A stretch of DNA of 64,000 nt from Flavobacterium piscinae (GCF_004122145.1 NZ_SBKQ01000011.1:62001-126000), one strand, 5' to 3'. Counted from the stretch's first letter, positions 1-10,000 are shown. Numbers and translations are program-made. Notes: generated by a model not told the origin, from the letters alone.

Positions 1-728
1 CCGGAGTAGATGTTGCCAAAGATCGAATTGTGGAAATCGCTATCTTTAAAGTTTATCCCAACGGAAACAAAGAAAGTAAAACCTGGTTGGTGAATCCGGA
101 AATGAAAATTCCATTTTTATCTACTCAAGTTCATGGCATTACCGATGAGAAAGTAGCCAACGAACCCACATTCAAAGAACTTTCCGGTCAGATTTACAAC
201 ATGATCAAAGATTCTGATTTAGCCGGATTTAATTCCGATCGATTTGATATTCCATTATTAGCCGAAGAATTATTACGTGCCGGAGTTGATTTTGATATGA
301 AAAACAGAGTTTCAGTTGATGTACAAACCATTTTCCACAAAATGGAAGAGCGAACGTTAAGTGCGGCTTATAAATTTTATTGCGGACAATTACTTGAAAA
401 CGCTCATTCAGCTGAGGCCGACACCATGGCAACTTACGAAATTTTAAAAGCTCAATTAGAGCGTTATCCCGAATTGGAAAACGACATGAAATTGCTTTCT
501 GAATTCACCACCCGTAAAAAATCTGTTGATTTCGCCGGTTTTATAGCGTTGAATGACAAAGGACAAGAAATTTTTACCTTCGGAAAACACAAAGGAGCGT
601 TGGTTGAAAAAGTATTGGAAGAAGAACCCGGCTATTTCGGTTGGATTCAAAATGCCGATTTCCCGCTTTATACCAAAAAAGTCCTCACCGCCATCAAACT
701 TAGAAAACTGAACAACAAACTAAGTTAA
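1..728 (+). CDS. DnaQ-like 3'-5' exonuclease, 5' end missing
   Basis: The reading frame is open from base 3 of the window, and the residues encoded ahead of the internal GTG at 30 (GVDVAKDRI) fit the segment that normally follows the first exonuclease motif (DxETTG). The gene therefore starts before the window. Motif ExoII (AGFNSDRFDIPLL) and ExoIII (HSAEADTMATYEIL, the HxAxxD form) are visible, which makes it a DEDDh exonuclease. The last ~60 residues (FTFGKHKG...PGYFGWI) form the small C-terminal domain seen in flavobacterial DnaQ/ExoX-like proteins. Such enzymes remove nucleotides from 3' ends; whether this one proofreads for Pol III or acts in repair cannot be told. The family is sure, the exact role is not. 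Confidence 0.85.
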   Translation, partial: GVDVAKDRIVEIAIFKVYPNGNKESKTWLVNPEMKIPFLSTQVHGITDEKVANEPTFKELSGQIYNMIKDSDLAGFNSDRFDIPLLAEELLRAGVDFDMKNRVSVDVQTIFHKMEERTLSAAYKFYCGQLLENAHSAEADTMATYEILKAQLERYPELENDMKLLSEFTTRKKSVDFAGFIALNDKGQEIFTFGKHKGALVEKVLEEEPGYFGWIQNADFPLYTKKVLTAIKLRKLNNKLS

Positions 729-732
729 AAAA

Positions 733-764
733 CTCAGCATCTCAGTAACTCAGAACCTCAGCAA
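733..764. repeat. 8-bp tandem repeat CTCAGNNN, 4 units
   Basis: Four consecutive 8-base units each begin with CTCAG (tails CAT, TAA, AAC, CAA) and fill the gap between the exonuclease and the next start codon. The same unit recurs at 1885-1968, 59674-59713 and 59955-60026. Confidence 0.85.
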
Positions 765-774
765 CTTAAAAAAA

Positions 775-1386
775 ATGAAAATCATCTGCATCGGACGAAA
801 TTACACCAAACACATCGAAGAGCTCCACAACGAGCGACCCGAAGAACCGGTTGTTTTTTTAAAACCGGATAGTGCGGTTTTGCTCAAACAGCATCCGTTT
901 GTAATTCCGGAGTTTAGTGATGACATTCATCATGAAGTTGAAATTTTAGTTCGGATTAATAAAGTAGGTAAATATATTGATGCCAAGTTCGCTCCTAATT
1001 ATTATGACGAAATCGGACTTGGGATTGACTTCACTGCTCGCGATTTGCAAGCCAAACTCAAAGAGAAAGGCTTACCATGGGAAAAAGCCAAGGCTTTTGA
1101 CGGTTCAGCGGTTATTGGTAGCTTTTTATCGAAAAAAGATTTCAGTTCCACAGAAAATATTAATTTTGAATTAAAATCCAACGGAAATACCGTTCAAAAG
1201 GGCAATACCAGCCATATGTTATGGAAGATTGACGAACTTATTGCTTATGTTTCTCAATACTTTACACTCAAAATTGGCGACATTATTTTTACCGGAACAC
1301 CTGAAGGTGTGGCAAAAGTAAACCCGAACGACATCCTCGAAGGATTTATAGAAAACAAAAAACTATTCCGAATACAAGTAAAATAA
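775..1386 (+). CDS. Fumarylacetoacetate hydrolase family protein
   Basis: 203 residues with the full FAH fold signature: GRNYTKHIEEL near the N-terminus, HHEVEILVRI with the metal-binding Glu residues, GLGIDFTARDLQ, and the C-terminal GDIIFTGTPEGVAKV. Members act as metal-dependent hydrolases, decarboxylases or isomerases on beta-diketo acids; the short single-domain form resembles YcgM and acylpyruvases. The substrate cannot be told from sequence. It sits 46 bases after the exonuclease stop, across the CTCAG repeat, and 4 bases ahead of the Hpt gene, so the latter two are probably cotranscribed. Confidence 0.9.
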   Translation: MKIICIGRNYTKHIEELHNERPEEPVVFLKPDSAVLLKQHPFVIPEFSDDIHHEVEILVRINKVGKYIDAKFAPNYYDEIGLGIDFTARDLQAKLKEKGLPWEKAKAFDGSAVIGSFLSKKDFSSTENINFELKSNGNTVQKGNTSHMLWKIDELIAYVSQYFTLKIGDIIFTGTPEGVAKVNPNDILEGFIENKKLFRIQVK

Positions 1387-1390
1387 AATC

Positions 1391-1735
1391 ATGGCATTAA
1401 ATTATAACTTAGCCAAAGTCTATGCACTTTCAGATAACGATCCCGAGTTCGTTCTCCAAATTATTACGCTGTTTGTGAGCGAAATCCCGGAAGATTTAAA
1501 GTTCGTCAAACAAGGCATTGAAGAAAAAAATCACAAATTGGCTTACAGCTATGCTCACAAAATAAAACCTACGCTTGATTTATTGGGAATGAATGTAGCT
1601 TACGAAGAGATTCTTCAGGTAGAAGCGTGGACCAAACGCGAAGGAAAAAGAAAAGAAATTAAAGAGATTTTCAAAAGTATCGAAGAGCAAGTAGAAAAGG
1701 CAGTTAAAGAAATTAATAAAGATTTCGAATTATAA
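1391..1735 (+). CDS. Hpt (histidine phosphotransfer) domain protein
   Basis: 114 residues, a single Hpt four-helix bundle. The phospho-accepting His is H56 in AYSYAHKIKPTLDLLGM. Hpt proteins relay phosphate between hybrid histidine kinases and response regulators. No kinase is adjacent; the response regulator and PAS kinase at 30-32 kb in this window are possible but unproven partners. The start lies 4 bases after the FAH-family stop. Confidence 0.85.
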   Translation: MALNYNLAKVYALSDNDPEFVLQIITLFVSEIPEDLKFVKQGIEEKNHKLAYSYAHKIKPTLDLLGMNVAYEEILQVEAWTKREGKRKEIKEIFKSIEEQVEKAVKEINKDFEL

Positions 1736-1880
1736 GAAGCTATTCCGGCTATCCGCTGTAAGTCCTCACAAAAAAAAACTATTTTTCTAAGTCAAAAAAG
1801 GAGCTTCCGTTGGTCGCTCTTTTTTGCAAAGAAAAATTAGTTTTTTTAGTTCCGGGCTTTCCGCTACTATCCGGGCTAAA
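1736..1880. repeat. Dispersed non-coding element with long hairpin
   Basis: The gap holds a large two-tier hairpin at about 1772-1847. The outer arms are an A-run plus CTATTTTTCT against AGAAAAATTAG plus a T-run. The inner arms are CAAAAAAGGAGC against GCTCTTTTTTG around the loop TTCCGTTGGTC. The flanks contain CCGCT and TCCGGGCT motifs. Two shorter relatives with a different central hairpin lie at 12899-13023 and 50532-50657. No open reading frame is present. Confidence 0.6.
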
Positions 1881-1884
1881 AGAG

Positions 1885-1968
1885 TAGCTGAGACACTGAG
1901 CTACTAAGTAGCTGAGTGATTTAGCAAAATAAAAATCTCAGCATCTCAGCAACTCAGTCACTCAGCAC
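1885..1968. repeat. CTCAGNNN 8-bp repeats in inverted orientation
   Basis: Four units in the reverse sense (TAGCTGAG, ACACTGAG, CTACTAAG, TAGCTGAG; 1885-1916) face four units in the forward sense (1937-1968) across a 20-base gap, so the RNA could fold on itself. The block ends 8 bases before the cinA start codon and takes up its whole leader. Confidence 0.8.
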
Positions 1969-1976
1969 CTCAAAAA

Positions 1977-3224
1977 ATGAAAGCAACCATCATCACCATT
2001 GGCGACGAAATTCTCATCGGTCAAATTACCGATACCAATTCCGGTTTCATTGCCAAAGCATTGAACAAAATTGGTGTCGAGGTGCACGAAATGATTTCAA
2101 TCAGCGATGATAAGAATCACATTCTAGAAACTTTTGCAAAAGTGCAAAACCATGTTGATTTTGTCATCATAACAGGCGGTTTGGGTCCAACCAAAGACGA
2201 TATTACCAAAATCACTTTTTGCGAATATTTTGAAGATATTTTACAACGAAATCAAGCCGTTGAAAATCACATCGTCGAACTTTTTACCAAAATGAATTTT
2301 GTGGTTTCGCAAGTCAATCGAGACCAAGCGATGGTTCCATCCAAGTGTATTGTTTTGCCAAATAATTTCGGAACCGCTCCCGGCATGTGGATGCAAAAAG
2401 AAAATACCGTTTTTGTCTCTTTGCCCGGCGTTCCCTATGAAATGAAAGCCATTGTAACCGACGAATTAATTCCAAAAATCGTCAACGAATACAAACGACC
2501 TTACATTTTACACAAAACCATTTTAACCTACGGTCAAGGCGAAAGCATCGTGGCAGAACGCATCGAAGAATGGGAAAATAATTTGCCAACATTTGTAAAA
2601 TTAGCCTATTTACCAAGTCCTGGTCGCGTGCGTTTGCGTTTATCTGCTCGTGGATTAGACGAACAGTTTTTACAAACTACAATCAATGAATTGGTTGCTC
2701 AATTACAAGAAATTATCAGCGACATCATTGTTGGCTTTGAAGAGGATGAAAGTATAGAATTCGTTTTGGGTAAACTATTAAGTCAAAAGAAATTCACGCT
2801 TGCCACCGCTGAAAGTTGCACGGGAGGTAAGATTTCTGAAGTCATTACTTCTGTTGCGGGTTCCTCTGTTTATTTTCGTGGAGGAGTGGTAACTTATGCT
2901 ACAGACACAAAAGTTTCTTTACTTAAAGTTAATCAATCAATCATTGATACCTATTCGGTTGTAAGTAAAGAGGTGGCAGAAGAAATGGCTTTGGGAGCTC
3001 AGAAATTACTTCAAACCGATTTCGCTATTTCAACGACAGGAAATGCAGGTCCATCCAAAGGCGATGCCGATGTAAAGGTTGGAACAGTTTGTTTTGCCAT
3101 TGCTACTCCAAAAGGAGTTTTTTCAGAGGAGTTTAATTTTGGTCAACCGCGTCAAAAAGTGATAGATAGAGCAGTAAACAAAGGACTTGAACTACTTTTA
3201 AAAGAAATTTTAAAAAACTACTAA
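1977..3224 (+). CDS. cinA: CinA family nicotinamide-nucleotide amidohydrolase
   Basis: 415 residues, the usual full length of two-domain CinA. The N-terminal MoaB/MogA-like (COG1058) domain begins [19 protein letters not shown] and contains [10 protein letters not shown]. The C-terminal PncC-type domain has [22 protein letters not shown] with the catalytic Ser, then [12 protein letters not shown]. CinA cleaves NMN to nicotinate mononucleotide and ammonia in NAD salvage and can also act on ADP-ribose. The start ATG is fixed by the conserved [11 protein letters not shown] beginning. It is immediately preceded by the CTCAG repeat array rather than a ribosome-binding site. Confidence 0.95.
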   Translation: MKATIITIGDEILIGQITDTNSGFIAKALNKIGVEVHEMISISDDKNHILETFAKVQNHVDFVIITGGLGPTKDDITKITFCEYFEDILQRNQAVENHIVELFTKMNFVVSQVNRDQAMVPSKCIVLPNNFGTAPGMWMQKENTVFVSLPGVPYEMKAIVTDELIPKIVNEYKRPYILHKTILTYGQGESIVAERIEEWENNLPTFVKLAYLPSPGRVRLRLSARGLDEQFLQTTINELVAQLQEIISDIIVGFEEDESIEFVLGKLLSQKKFTLATAESCTGGKISEVITSVAGSSVYFRGGVVTYATDTKVSLLKVNQSIIDTYSVVSKEVAEEMALGAQKLLQTDFAISTTGNAGPSKGDADVKVGTVCFAIATPKGVFSEEFNFGQPRQKVIDRAVNKGLELLLKEILKNY

Positions 3225-3298
3225 AATTTGTTTGTGTAATAGATTAGTTTTTTGTTTCTTTGCACCCTGATTTTGAATAACGATAAAAGATAAGCATA

Positions 3299-3535
3299 AT
3301 GTCAAGAGTTTGTGACCTTACAGGTAAAAGAGCGATGGTAGGAAACAATGTTTCTCACGCGATGAACAAAACTAAGAGAAAATTTTCAGTAAACTTAGTT
3401 AAAAAACGTTTCTATCTTGCTGAAGAAGACAGATGGATTTCGCTTAGAGTAGCAGCATCTACTATTAAAACAATTAATAAAAAAGGGTTAGCCGCTGTGT
3501 TGAAAGATGCAAAAGCTAAAGGATTTATTTCTTAA
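3299..3535 (+). CDS. rpmB: 50S ribosomal protein L28
   Basis: 78 residues matching L28 from the start ([21 protein letters not shown], then [16 protein letters not shown]). It is a component of the large ribosomal subunit. It is the first gene of a compact L28-L33-DUF4295 operon that ends at the hairpin at 3927. Confidence 0.97.
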   Translation: MSRVCDLTGKRAMVGNNVSHAMNKTKRKFSVNLVKKRFYLAEEDRWISLRVAASTIKTINKKGLAAVLKDAKAKGFIS

Positions 3536-3561
3536 TTCCACCTTATTAAATATACTGAAAA

Positions 3562-3744
3562 ATGGCAAAGAAAGGCAATAGAATCCAAGTAATTTTAGAG
3601 TGTACAGAGCACAAAACTTCAGGTGTACCTGGAACGTCTCGTTATATCACAACTAAAAACAAAAAAAATACTCCTGATAGATTAGAGATTAAAAAATTTA
3701 ATCCAATCTTGAAAAAAGTAACAGTTCACAAAGAAATTAAATAA
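3562..3744 (+). CDS. rpmG: 50S ribosomal protein L33
   Basis: 60 residues of L33 ([44 protein letters not shown]). Only one Cys is present, so this is the form without the four-Cys zinc site. It lies 26 bases after rpmB and 8 bases before the DUF4295 gene, in the same operon. Confidence 0.97.
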   Translation: MAKKGNRIQVILECTEHKTSGVPGTSRYITTKNKKNTPDRLEIKKFNPILKKVTVHKEIK

Positions 3745-3752
3745 GATAAGAA

Positions 3753-3905
3753 ATGGCAAAGAAAACCGTAGCAACGTTACAAACAGCGTCAAAAAGATTA
3801 ACTAAAGCCATTAAAATGGTAAAATCTCCTAAAACAGGAGCTTATACTTTCGTTGAATCAGTAATGGCACCAGAATTAGTAGATAGTTTCTTAAACAAGA
3901 AATAA
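3753..3905 (+). CDS. DUF4295 small basic protein
   Basis: A 50-residue gene that begins with ATG at 3753 (MAKKTVATLQTASKRLTKAIK), is rich in Lys and ends SFLNKK. It matches my recall of DUF4295, a Bacteroidetes-specific family found directly behind rpmG. Its size, charge and position suggest a lineage-specific ribosome-associated protein, but its function is not established. The operon terminator follows 21 bases later. Confidence 0.85.
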   Translation: MAKKTVATLQTASKRLTKAIKMVKSPKTGAYTFVESVMAPELVDSFLNKK

Positions 3906-3926
3906 TTTACTCACAATAGTATAGAT

Positions 3927-3957
3927 AAAGCTACTTTCATTGAAAGTAGCTTTTTTA
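3927..3957 (+). terminator. Terminator of rpmB-rpmG-DUF4295 operon
   Basis: Perfect inverted repeat AAAGCTACTTTCA / TGAAAGTAGCTTT (3927-3939 and 3941-3953) followed by a T-rich tail. The loop also contains the upstream element of the ftsY promoter. Confidence 0.85.
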
Positions 3958-3968
3958 TTTTATCTTTG
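3940..3968 (+). promoter_or_regulatory. Putative ftsY promoter (TTG-18-TATCTTTG)
   Basis: TATCTTTG (3961-3968) matches the Bacteroidetes -7 consensus TAnnTTTG exactly, and TTG (3940-3942) lies 18 bases upstream. The TTG sits in the loop of the preceding terminator, so the two signals overlap. Confidence 0.6.
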
Positions 3969-4005
3969 TATTCATAATTTTGTATCAAATATAATCAACT
4001 AGAAT

Positions 4006-4959
4006 ATGAGTTTTTTTAAACGAATATTTTCATCCGAAAAAAAAGAAACGTTAGACAAAGGTTTAGAACAAACTAAAACTTCTTTTTTTGCCAAGTTAAC
4101 CAAAGCTGTAGCCGGAAAATCATCTGTAGATGAAGATGTTTTAGATAATTTAGAAGAAGTATTGGTTTCTTCTGATGTGGGTGTAAAAACCACTCTAAAA
4201 ATCATTGATAGAATTGAAGAGCGTGTTGCCAGAGACAAGTACTTAGGAACAGACGAACTCAATAAGATTCTCCGTGAAGAAATTGCCGGACTTTTATCTG
4301 AAACAAATTCAGGTGAAGCTTCTGAGTTTGAAATTCCAGCCAACAAAAAACCGTATGTTATTATGGTTGTGGGTGTAAATGGTGTGGGTAAAACAACTAC
4401 CATCGGAAAATTAGCCTATCAATTTAAAAAAGCCGGACATAAAGTGGTTTTAGGAGCAGCGGATACTTTTCGTGCGGCAGCAATAGACCAATTGCAAATT
4501 TGGGCAGATCGGGTTGGTGTGCCAATCGTTAGACAACAAATGGGAAGTGATCCTGCTTCTGTTGCATTTGATACTTTGCAAAGTGCGGTGACACAAGGTG
4601 CTGATGTGGTTATAATTGACACAGCCGGTCGTTTGCACAATAAAGTAAATTTAATGAACGAGCTTACCAAAGTAAAACGTGTCATGCAAAAAGTGGTGGG
4701 CGATGCTCCTCATGATGTATTATTGGTTTTAGATGGTTCAACCGGTCAAAATGCATTCGAACAAGCCAGAGAATTCACTGCAGCTACCGAGGTGTCATGC
4801 TTAGCAGTTACAAAATTAGATGGTACCGCAAAAGGTGGCGTAGTGATTGGTATATCAGATCAGTTCCAAATTCCGGTTAAATATATCGGTGTAGGCGAGG
4901 GAATTGAAGACTTACAGGTTTTCAATAAATATGAATTTGTAGATTCTTTTTTTAAATAA
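4006..4959 (+). CDS. ftsY: Signal recognition particle receptor FtsY
   Basis: 317 residues: a short N domain, then the NG GTPase with G1 GVNGVGKTTTIGKLA, the DTFRAAA insertion-box motif, DTAGR and TKLDGTAKGG. FtsY docks SRP-ribosome complexes at the membrane for cotranslational insertion. It lacks the long acidic A domain of E. coli FtsY, as is usual in Bacteroidetes. The next gene overlaps its stop codon by one base, so they are translationally coupled. Confidence 0.97.
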   Translation: MSFFKRIFSSEKKETLDKGLEQTKTSFFAKLTKAVAGKSSVDEDVLDNLEEVLVSSDVGVKTTLKIIDRIEERVARDKYLGTDELNKILREEIAGLLSETNSGEASEFEIPANKKPYVIMVVGVNGVGKTTTIGKLAYQFKKAGHKVVLGAADTFRAAAIDQLQIWADRVGVPIVRQQMGSDPASVAFDTLQSAVTQGADVVIIDTAGRLHNKVNLMNELTKVKRVMQKVVGDAPHDVLLVLDGSTGQNAFEQAREFTAATEVSCLAVTKLDGTAKGGVVIGISDQFQIPVKYIGVGEGIEDLQVFNKYEFVDSFFK

Positions 4960-5252
4960 TGGAAGAGCCAAAAGTTTTTAATAAATACCTAGTTTCGTTA
5001 ACCAAAATTGTTTCGGTTTACAGCTTTTTTTTTGTACTACTTAAATCTATTGCAATTTTAAGAGGTGCTTGGATGATTCCGAATATCATCTTAGCTATTC
5101 CATTCATAATTATGGGAATTTTGACGGCTTATACAGTTCTTTATAAAAAATATTCTTGGATAATCACAATTGTTACTGTTACACTTATTATTGTTGTTCG
5201 CTATTACGAAGGAGATTGGGTTTACTCTTTACAAAATAAATATGGAAATTAA
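4959..5252 (+). CDS. Small membrane protein, unknown
   Basis: 97 residues with three predicted membrane segments (about 12-33, 43-63 and 68-85). I recognise no family. The start ATG overlaps the last base of the ftsY stop (TAATG), so it is coupled to ftsY. A role near protein insertion would be a guess from position only. Confidence 0.7.
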   Translation: MEEPKVFNKYLVSLTKIVSVYSFFFVLLKSIAILRGAWMIPNIILAIPFIIMGILTAYTVLYKKYSWIITIVTVTLIIVVRYYEGDWVYSLQNKYGN

Positions 5253-5275
5253 ATCAGAAAGTTATTATTTCAAAA

Positions 5276-6130
5276 ATGAATAAGGATAGGAATCCAATTA
5301 TCACCGTTTCTGAATTAAAAACTCTCTGCAAAGCTAATAATATATTTATTCTTGATGTAAGCAACGGAAAAGATGCTCAATCAAATTACAATCAAAAACA
5401 CCTAGACGGAGCCATTTTTGTAGATTTAAATACAGAACTTGCCGAAATTAAAGAGGATTTATCAAGAGGAGGAAGACATCCTTTACCATCAATAAAAAAT
5501 TTTTCTCAGCTACTTTCAAAAATAGGAATTACTCCAAATAGTCATGTAGTTTTATACGACGATAAAAGTGGTGCTAATGCGGCAGCTCGAATGTGGTGGA
5601 TGTTAAAATCTATCGGACACGAAAAAGTACAAGTGCTTAACGGCGGTTTTCAAGAAGCAGAAAAACAAAATTTTCCAATAAATTCAAAAATAGAAACCCC
5701 TATTTCAGTTCAAGATTACAGAATTAAAAAATGGGAATTACCATTGGCAACAATTGATGAAGTTGAGAAGACATCTGTCCATCAAGATGGTTTAATCATA
5801 GACGTTCGCGAAACTTCTCGATTTAATGGTGAGGTTGAACCAATTGATTTAATTTCCGGACATATTCCAAATGCAATTAATATTCCTTTTTCAACCAATT
5901 TGGATGAAAATGGACTTTTCTTATCTTCTGAAAAATTAAAAGGAAAATATAAAAATGTATTCGAAAGCAACAATTCTAAATCAATTATTGTTCATTGTGG
6001 ATCGGGAGTAACAGCGTGTCATACACTTTTAGCCATGTCTTGTGCGGGATTTGAAATTCCAAAATTGTATGTTGGTTCTTGGAGTGAATGGAGTAGAAAT
6101 AATAAACCAATTGCTGTTGGTAAACCTTAA
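5276..6130 (+). CDS. Sulfurtransferase with two rhodanese domains
   Basis: 284 residues, the normal length of thiosulfate / 3-mercaptopyruvate sulfurtransferases. The inactive N-terminal rhodanese domain spans ~1-140. The C-terminal domain carries the active loop CGSGVTA with Cys241. The CGSGVTA loop favours 3-mercaptopyruvate as donor over the CRKGVT loop of thiosulfate enzymes. It probably follows ftsY and the small membrane gene in one transcript (24-base gap). Confidence 0.92.
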   Translation: MNKDRNPIITVSELKTLCKANNIFILDVSNGKDAQSNYNQKHLDGAIFVDLNTELAEIKEDLSRGGRHPLPSIKNFSQLLSKIGITPNSHVVLYDDKSGANAAARMWWMLKSIGHEKVQVLNGGFQEAEKQNFPINSKIETPISVQDYRIKKWELPLATIDEVEKTSVHQDGLIIDVRETSRFNGEVEPIDLISGHIPNAINIPFSTNLDENGLFLSSEKLKGKYKNVFESNNSKSIIVHCGSGVTACHTLLAMSCAGFEIPKLYVGSWSEWSRNNKPIAVGKP

Positions 6131-6253
6131 ATTATTGAATTATTACATTAATGTTTTTCCGCAATTAATTATCAAAATCTGATAAAGTAAAATTTTCAAT
6201 ATCGTTAACTTTTTCGTCAAAATAATTGTAATTTTAAACTTTATTTTTAAAAG

Positions 6254-6673
6254 ATGAAACCATTTTATTATTTCCTTCTTTTTTCAGTTGCTTTGATTTC
6301 TTGTCAAGAAAAAGTTTCACCCGAATCCATTTCAAAAATAAATGGTTATTGGGAAATACAAAAAGTACAATTGCCCGATGGGCAGGAAAAAGAATATAAC
6401 ATCAATGAAACGGTTGATTATATTGAGTGGAATGGAAAAACCGGTTATCGCAAAAAAGTAAAACCACAATTTGATGGAAAATTCTTAACCAATGATGAAT
6501 TGGAGAGTATTCAAATTAAAGATAGTTCCGGCGTTTTTCAAATTCATTATAAAACCAATTTTGCTCAATGGAGTGAAGATATCCTTGTTTTAACCGATAG
6601 CATTTTAGTGCTCAAAAACAGGCAGAATTTAGAATATCATTACAAACGTTTCAAACCCATTACAATACAATAA
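6254..6673 (+). CDS. Small lipoprotein, unknown
   Basis: 139 residues. An N-terminal hydrophobic stretch ends in a lipobox-like ALISC, so the mature lipoprotein would begin at Cys17. The rest (INGYWEIQKVQLPDGQEKEYN) resembles lipocalin-like small Bacteroidetes lipoproteins, but I cannot assign a family. Its last base overlaps the first base of the DUF721 gene. Confidence 0.75.
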   Translation: MKPFYYFLLFSVALISCQEKVSPESISKINGYWEIQKVQLPDGQEKEYNINETVDYIEWNGKTGYRKKVKPQFDGKFLTNDELESIQIKDSSGVFQIHYKTNFAQWSEDILVLTDSILVLKNRQNLEYHYKRFKPITIQ

Positions 6674-6969
6674 TGGCCAAACGATTAAGCAACGAAAGTT
6701 CGATTTCAGAAGTAATCAAAGCGTTTATTGAAAATAATAAGCTTCAATCCGGCATGGACAAAATCGATGTAGAAAAGGCTTGGAAAGATTTGATGGGAAA
6801 TGGAGTGAATACCTATACTCAAGAAGTAATTCTGAAAGGATCTACATTATATGTTACCCTAACATCTTCAGTTCTACGCGAAGAACTTAGTCATGGAAAA
6901 CAAAAAATCATTATTATGCTCAATGATGAATTACGGAAAGAAGTTGTAAAGGAATTGGTTTTAAGATAA
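6673..6969 (+). CDS. DUF721 (DciA-like) domain protein
   Basis: 98 residues matching DUF721: a helical N-terminus, KAWKDLMGNGVNTYTQEVILKGSTLYVTLTSSVLREEL and NDELRKEVVKELVLR. In other bacteria the DUF721 protein DciA loads or stimulates the replicative helicase; short Bacteroidetes members keep the core only, so that function is an inference. It is translationally coupled to the lipoprotein before it. Confidence 0.85.
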   Translation: MAKRLSNESSISEVIKAFIENNKLQSGMDKIDVEKAWKDLMGNGVNTYTQEVILKGSTLYVTLTSSVLREELSHGKQKIIIMLNDELRKEVVKELVLR

Positions 6970-7021
6970 ATTGTAATCTTAATCAATTACTCTCTTCAAA
7001 ATATATCTATCACTTGTATAT

Positions 7022-7051
7022 AAAAAAAGGCTGTCCTTTCGAACAGCCTTT
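7022..7051 (-). terminator. Terminator between convergent genes
   Basis: Stem AAAGGCTGT (7026-7034) / ACAGCCTTT (7043-7051). On the minus strand a run of seven T follows, so it mainly ends the giant HYR-repeat gene. On the plus strand the tail is only TTTCTT. Confidence 0.8.
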
Positions 7052-7069
7052 CTTCAATTGTTAGAAAAA

Positions 7070-10000
7070 TTATCGATTTGCAGATATTATTTTCTTCGTT
7101 TCACTTCCTCTATCAGTAATTACTTTTAAGATATAAACTTGACTAGATTCGCGAACCGTTGTTAAATTAATGGTATATTCTTTATTCAGATAACCATTAG
7201 TATCATTTGCTTTATGAATTAATCTTCCTTTTAAATCATATACTTCAACTTGAACAGGTGAATTATAATCAAAAGTATACCTGATTGTTAAGTCATCTAC
7301 AAATGGTAAAGGATAAACATCAAATGAAACGTTTGAATCAAAGATTCCTCTTTGTGGTCCTTGAGGATTTGAAGCTGGTAAAACAACAATAGTTTGTTTA
7401 TGAACTATCGTATTACCGCAAGCATCCTCTGCAGTCCATATTCTGTAAATCTCATAATCACAATCGTTATCGTTTGATCTAACTTCTTTGTAAGAAACCT
7501 CTACTTCGCTACAGTTATCAGTGGCTGTAATCGCTGGAATAGCCGGAATTGCATCACAAGCCACAGCCACATCAGCCGGTAAGCTTTCAACAAAAGTTGG
7601 AGCTTCAGTATCAGAAACTACAATGGTTTGTTTGTGAGTAGTTGTGTTTCCACAAGCATCTTCAGCAGTCCAAATTCTGTAGATTTCATACTGACAACCT
7701 TGACCGGAAGTTACTTCTTTATAAGTTACTTCTGCAGCACCACAATTATCCGTTGCCGTTATTGTTGGAATAGCCGGAATTGCATCGCAAGCTACAGCCA
7801 CATCAGTCGGTAAGCTTTCAACAAATGTTGGAGCTTCAGTATCAGAAACTACAATGGTTTGTTTGTGAGTAGTTGTGTTTCCACAAGCATCTTCAGCAGT
7901 CCAAATTCTGTAGATTTCATATTGACAACCTTGACCGGAAGTTACTTCTTTATAAGTTACTTCTGCAGCACCACAATTATCCGTTGCCGTTATCGTTGGA
8001 ATAGCCGGAATTGCATCGCAAGCTACAGCCACATCAGTCGGTAAGCTTTCAACAAATGTTGGAGCTTCAGTATCAGAAACTACAATGGTTTGTTTGTGAG
8101 TAGTTGTGTTTCCACAAGCATCTTCAGCAGTCCAAATTCTGTAGATTTCATATTGACAACCTTGACCGGAAGTTACTTCTTTATAAGTTACTTCTGCAGC
8201 ACCACAATTATCCGTTGCCGTTATTGTTGGAATAGCCGGAATTGCATCGCAAGCTACAGCCACATCAGTCGGTAAGCTTTCAACAAATGTTGGAGCTTCA
8301 GTATCAGAAACTACAATGGTTTGTTTGTGAGTAGTTGTGTTTCCACAAGCATCTTCAGCAGTCCAAATTCTGTAGATTTCATATTGACAACCTTGACCGG
8401 AAGTTACTTCTTTATAAGTTACTTCTGCAGCACCACAATTATCCATTGCCGTTATCGTTGGAATAGCCGGAATTGCATCACAAGCTACTGCCACATCAGC
8501 CGGTAAGCTTTCAACAAAAGTTGGAGCGGTGTTGTCATGAACAGTAATGGTTTGTTTATGGAAAATATAATTTCCACAAGAGTCAGTTGCTTTCCACAAT
8601 CTTACTAATGTATAGTCATTAGGACATGTACCGTCAATTCTGGTTTCAAAAAACAGAATAGTTGGAACACTACAATTGTCAGTCGCAGTTACATTGGCAG
8701 GTTGTGGAACTTGATCACATTCTACAGTAACATTCTGTGGTAATTGACCTGTAAACATAGGATTTGTTGTGTCTTGCACCGTGATGGTTTGCGTATGAAC
8801 AGTTGTGTTTCCACACTCATCCTCAGCTGTCCAAACTCTTACTAAAGTATAGTTTGAAGGACAGTTACCGTCAGTTCTGGTTTCTTTGTAAGATACCTCA
8901 GCTGAACCACAATTATCAGTAGCAGTTAACGTCATCGCCATTGGTACAGCGTCACATTCTACTGTCATATCCATTGGAAGATCTTCTACAAAAGCAGGAG
9001 CCGTTGTATCTTGCACCGTGATGGTTTGTTTGTGAACAGTTGTGTTACCACACTCATCCTCAGCTGTCCAAACTCTTACTAATGTATAGTTTGATGGACA
9101 GTTACCATCAGTTCTGGTTTCTTTGTAAGATACCTCAGCTGAACCACAATTGTCAGTAGCAGTTAATGTCATCTCCATTGGTACAGCGTCACATTCTACT
9201 GTCATATCCATTGGAAGATCTTCTACAAAAGCAGGAGCCGTTGTATCTTGCACCGTGATGGTTTGCGTATGAACGGTTGTGTTACCACACTCATCCATAG
9301 CTGTCCAAGTTCTAACTAAAGTATAGCTTGAAGGACAGTTTCCATCATTACGTATTTCACCGTATTCAACAGAAGCTGAACCACAATTATCAGTAGCAGT
9401 TAACGTCATCGCCATTGGTACAGCGTCACATTCTACTGTCATATCCATTGGAAGATCTTCTACAAAAGCAGGAGCGTTTGTATCTTGCACCGTGATGGTT
9501 TGTTTGTGAACAGTTGTGTTTCCACACTCATCCTCAGCTGTCCATACTCTTACTAGAGTATAGTTTGAAGGACAGTTACCATCAGTTCTGGTTTCTTTGT
9601 AAGATACCTCAGCTGAACCACAGTTATCAGTAGCAGTTAATGTCATCGCCAATGGTACAGCGTCACATTCTACTGTCATATCCATTGGAAGATCTTCTAC
9701 AAAAGCAGGAGCCGTTGTATCTTGAACCGTGATAGTTTGTTTGTGAACAGTTGTGTTTCCACACTCATCCTCAGCTGTCCAAACTCTTACTAGAGTATAG
9801 TTTGATGGACAGTTACCGTCAGTTCTGGTTTCTTTGTAAGATACCTCAGCCGCACCACAATTATCAGTAGCAGTTAAAACAGGAATAGCCGGAATAGCAT
9901 CACAAGAGACAGCTACATCGGCCGGTAAATCTTCAAAAAAAGTTGGTCCTACATTATCATTCACCACAATAGTTTGTTTGTGAACGGTAGTATTACCACA

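Noticed and set aside
7628..8506. Four near-identical 61-codon ORFs on the plus strand, 231 bases apart
   Set aside because: They are antisense shadows of the tandem HYR repeats; the real reading is the 1629-residue minus-strand frame.
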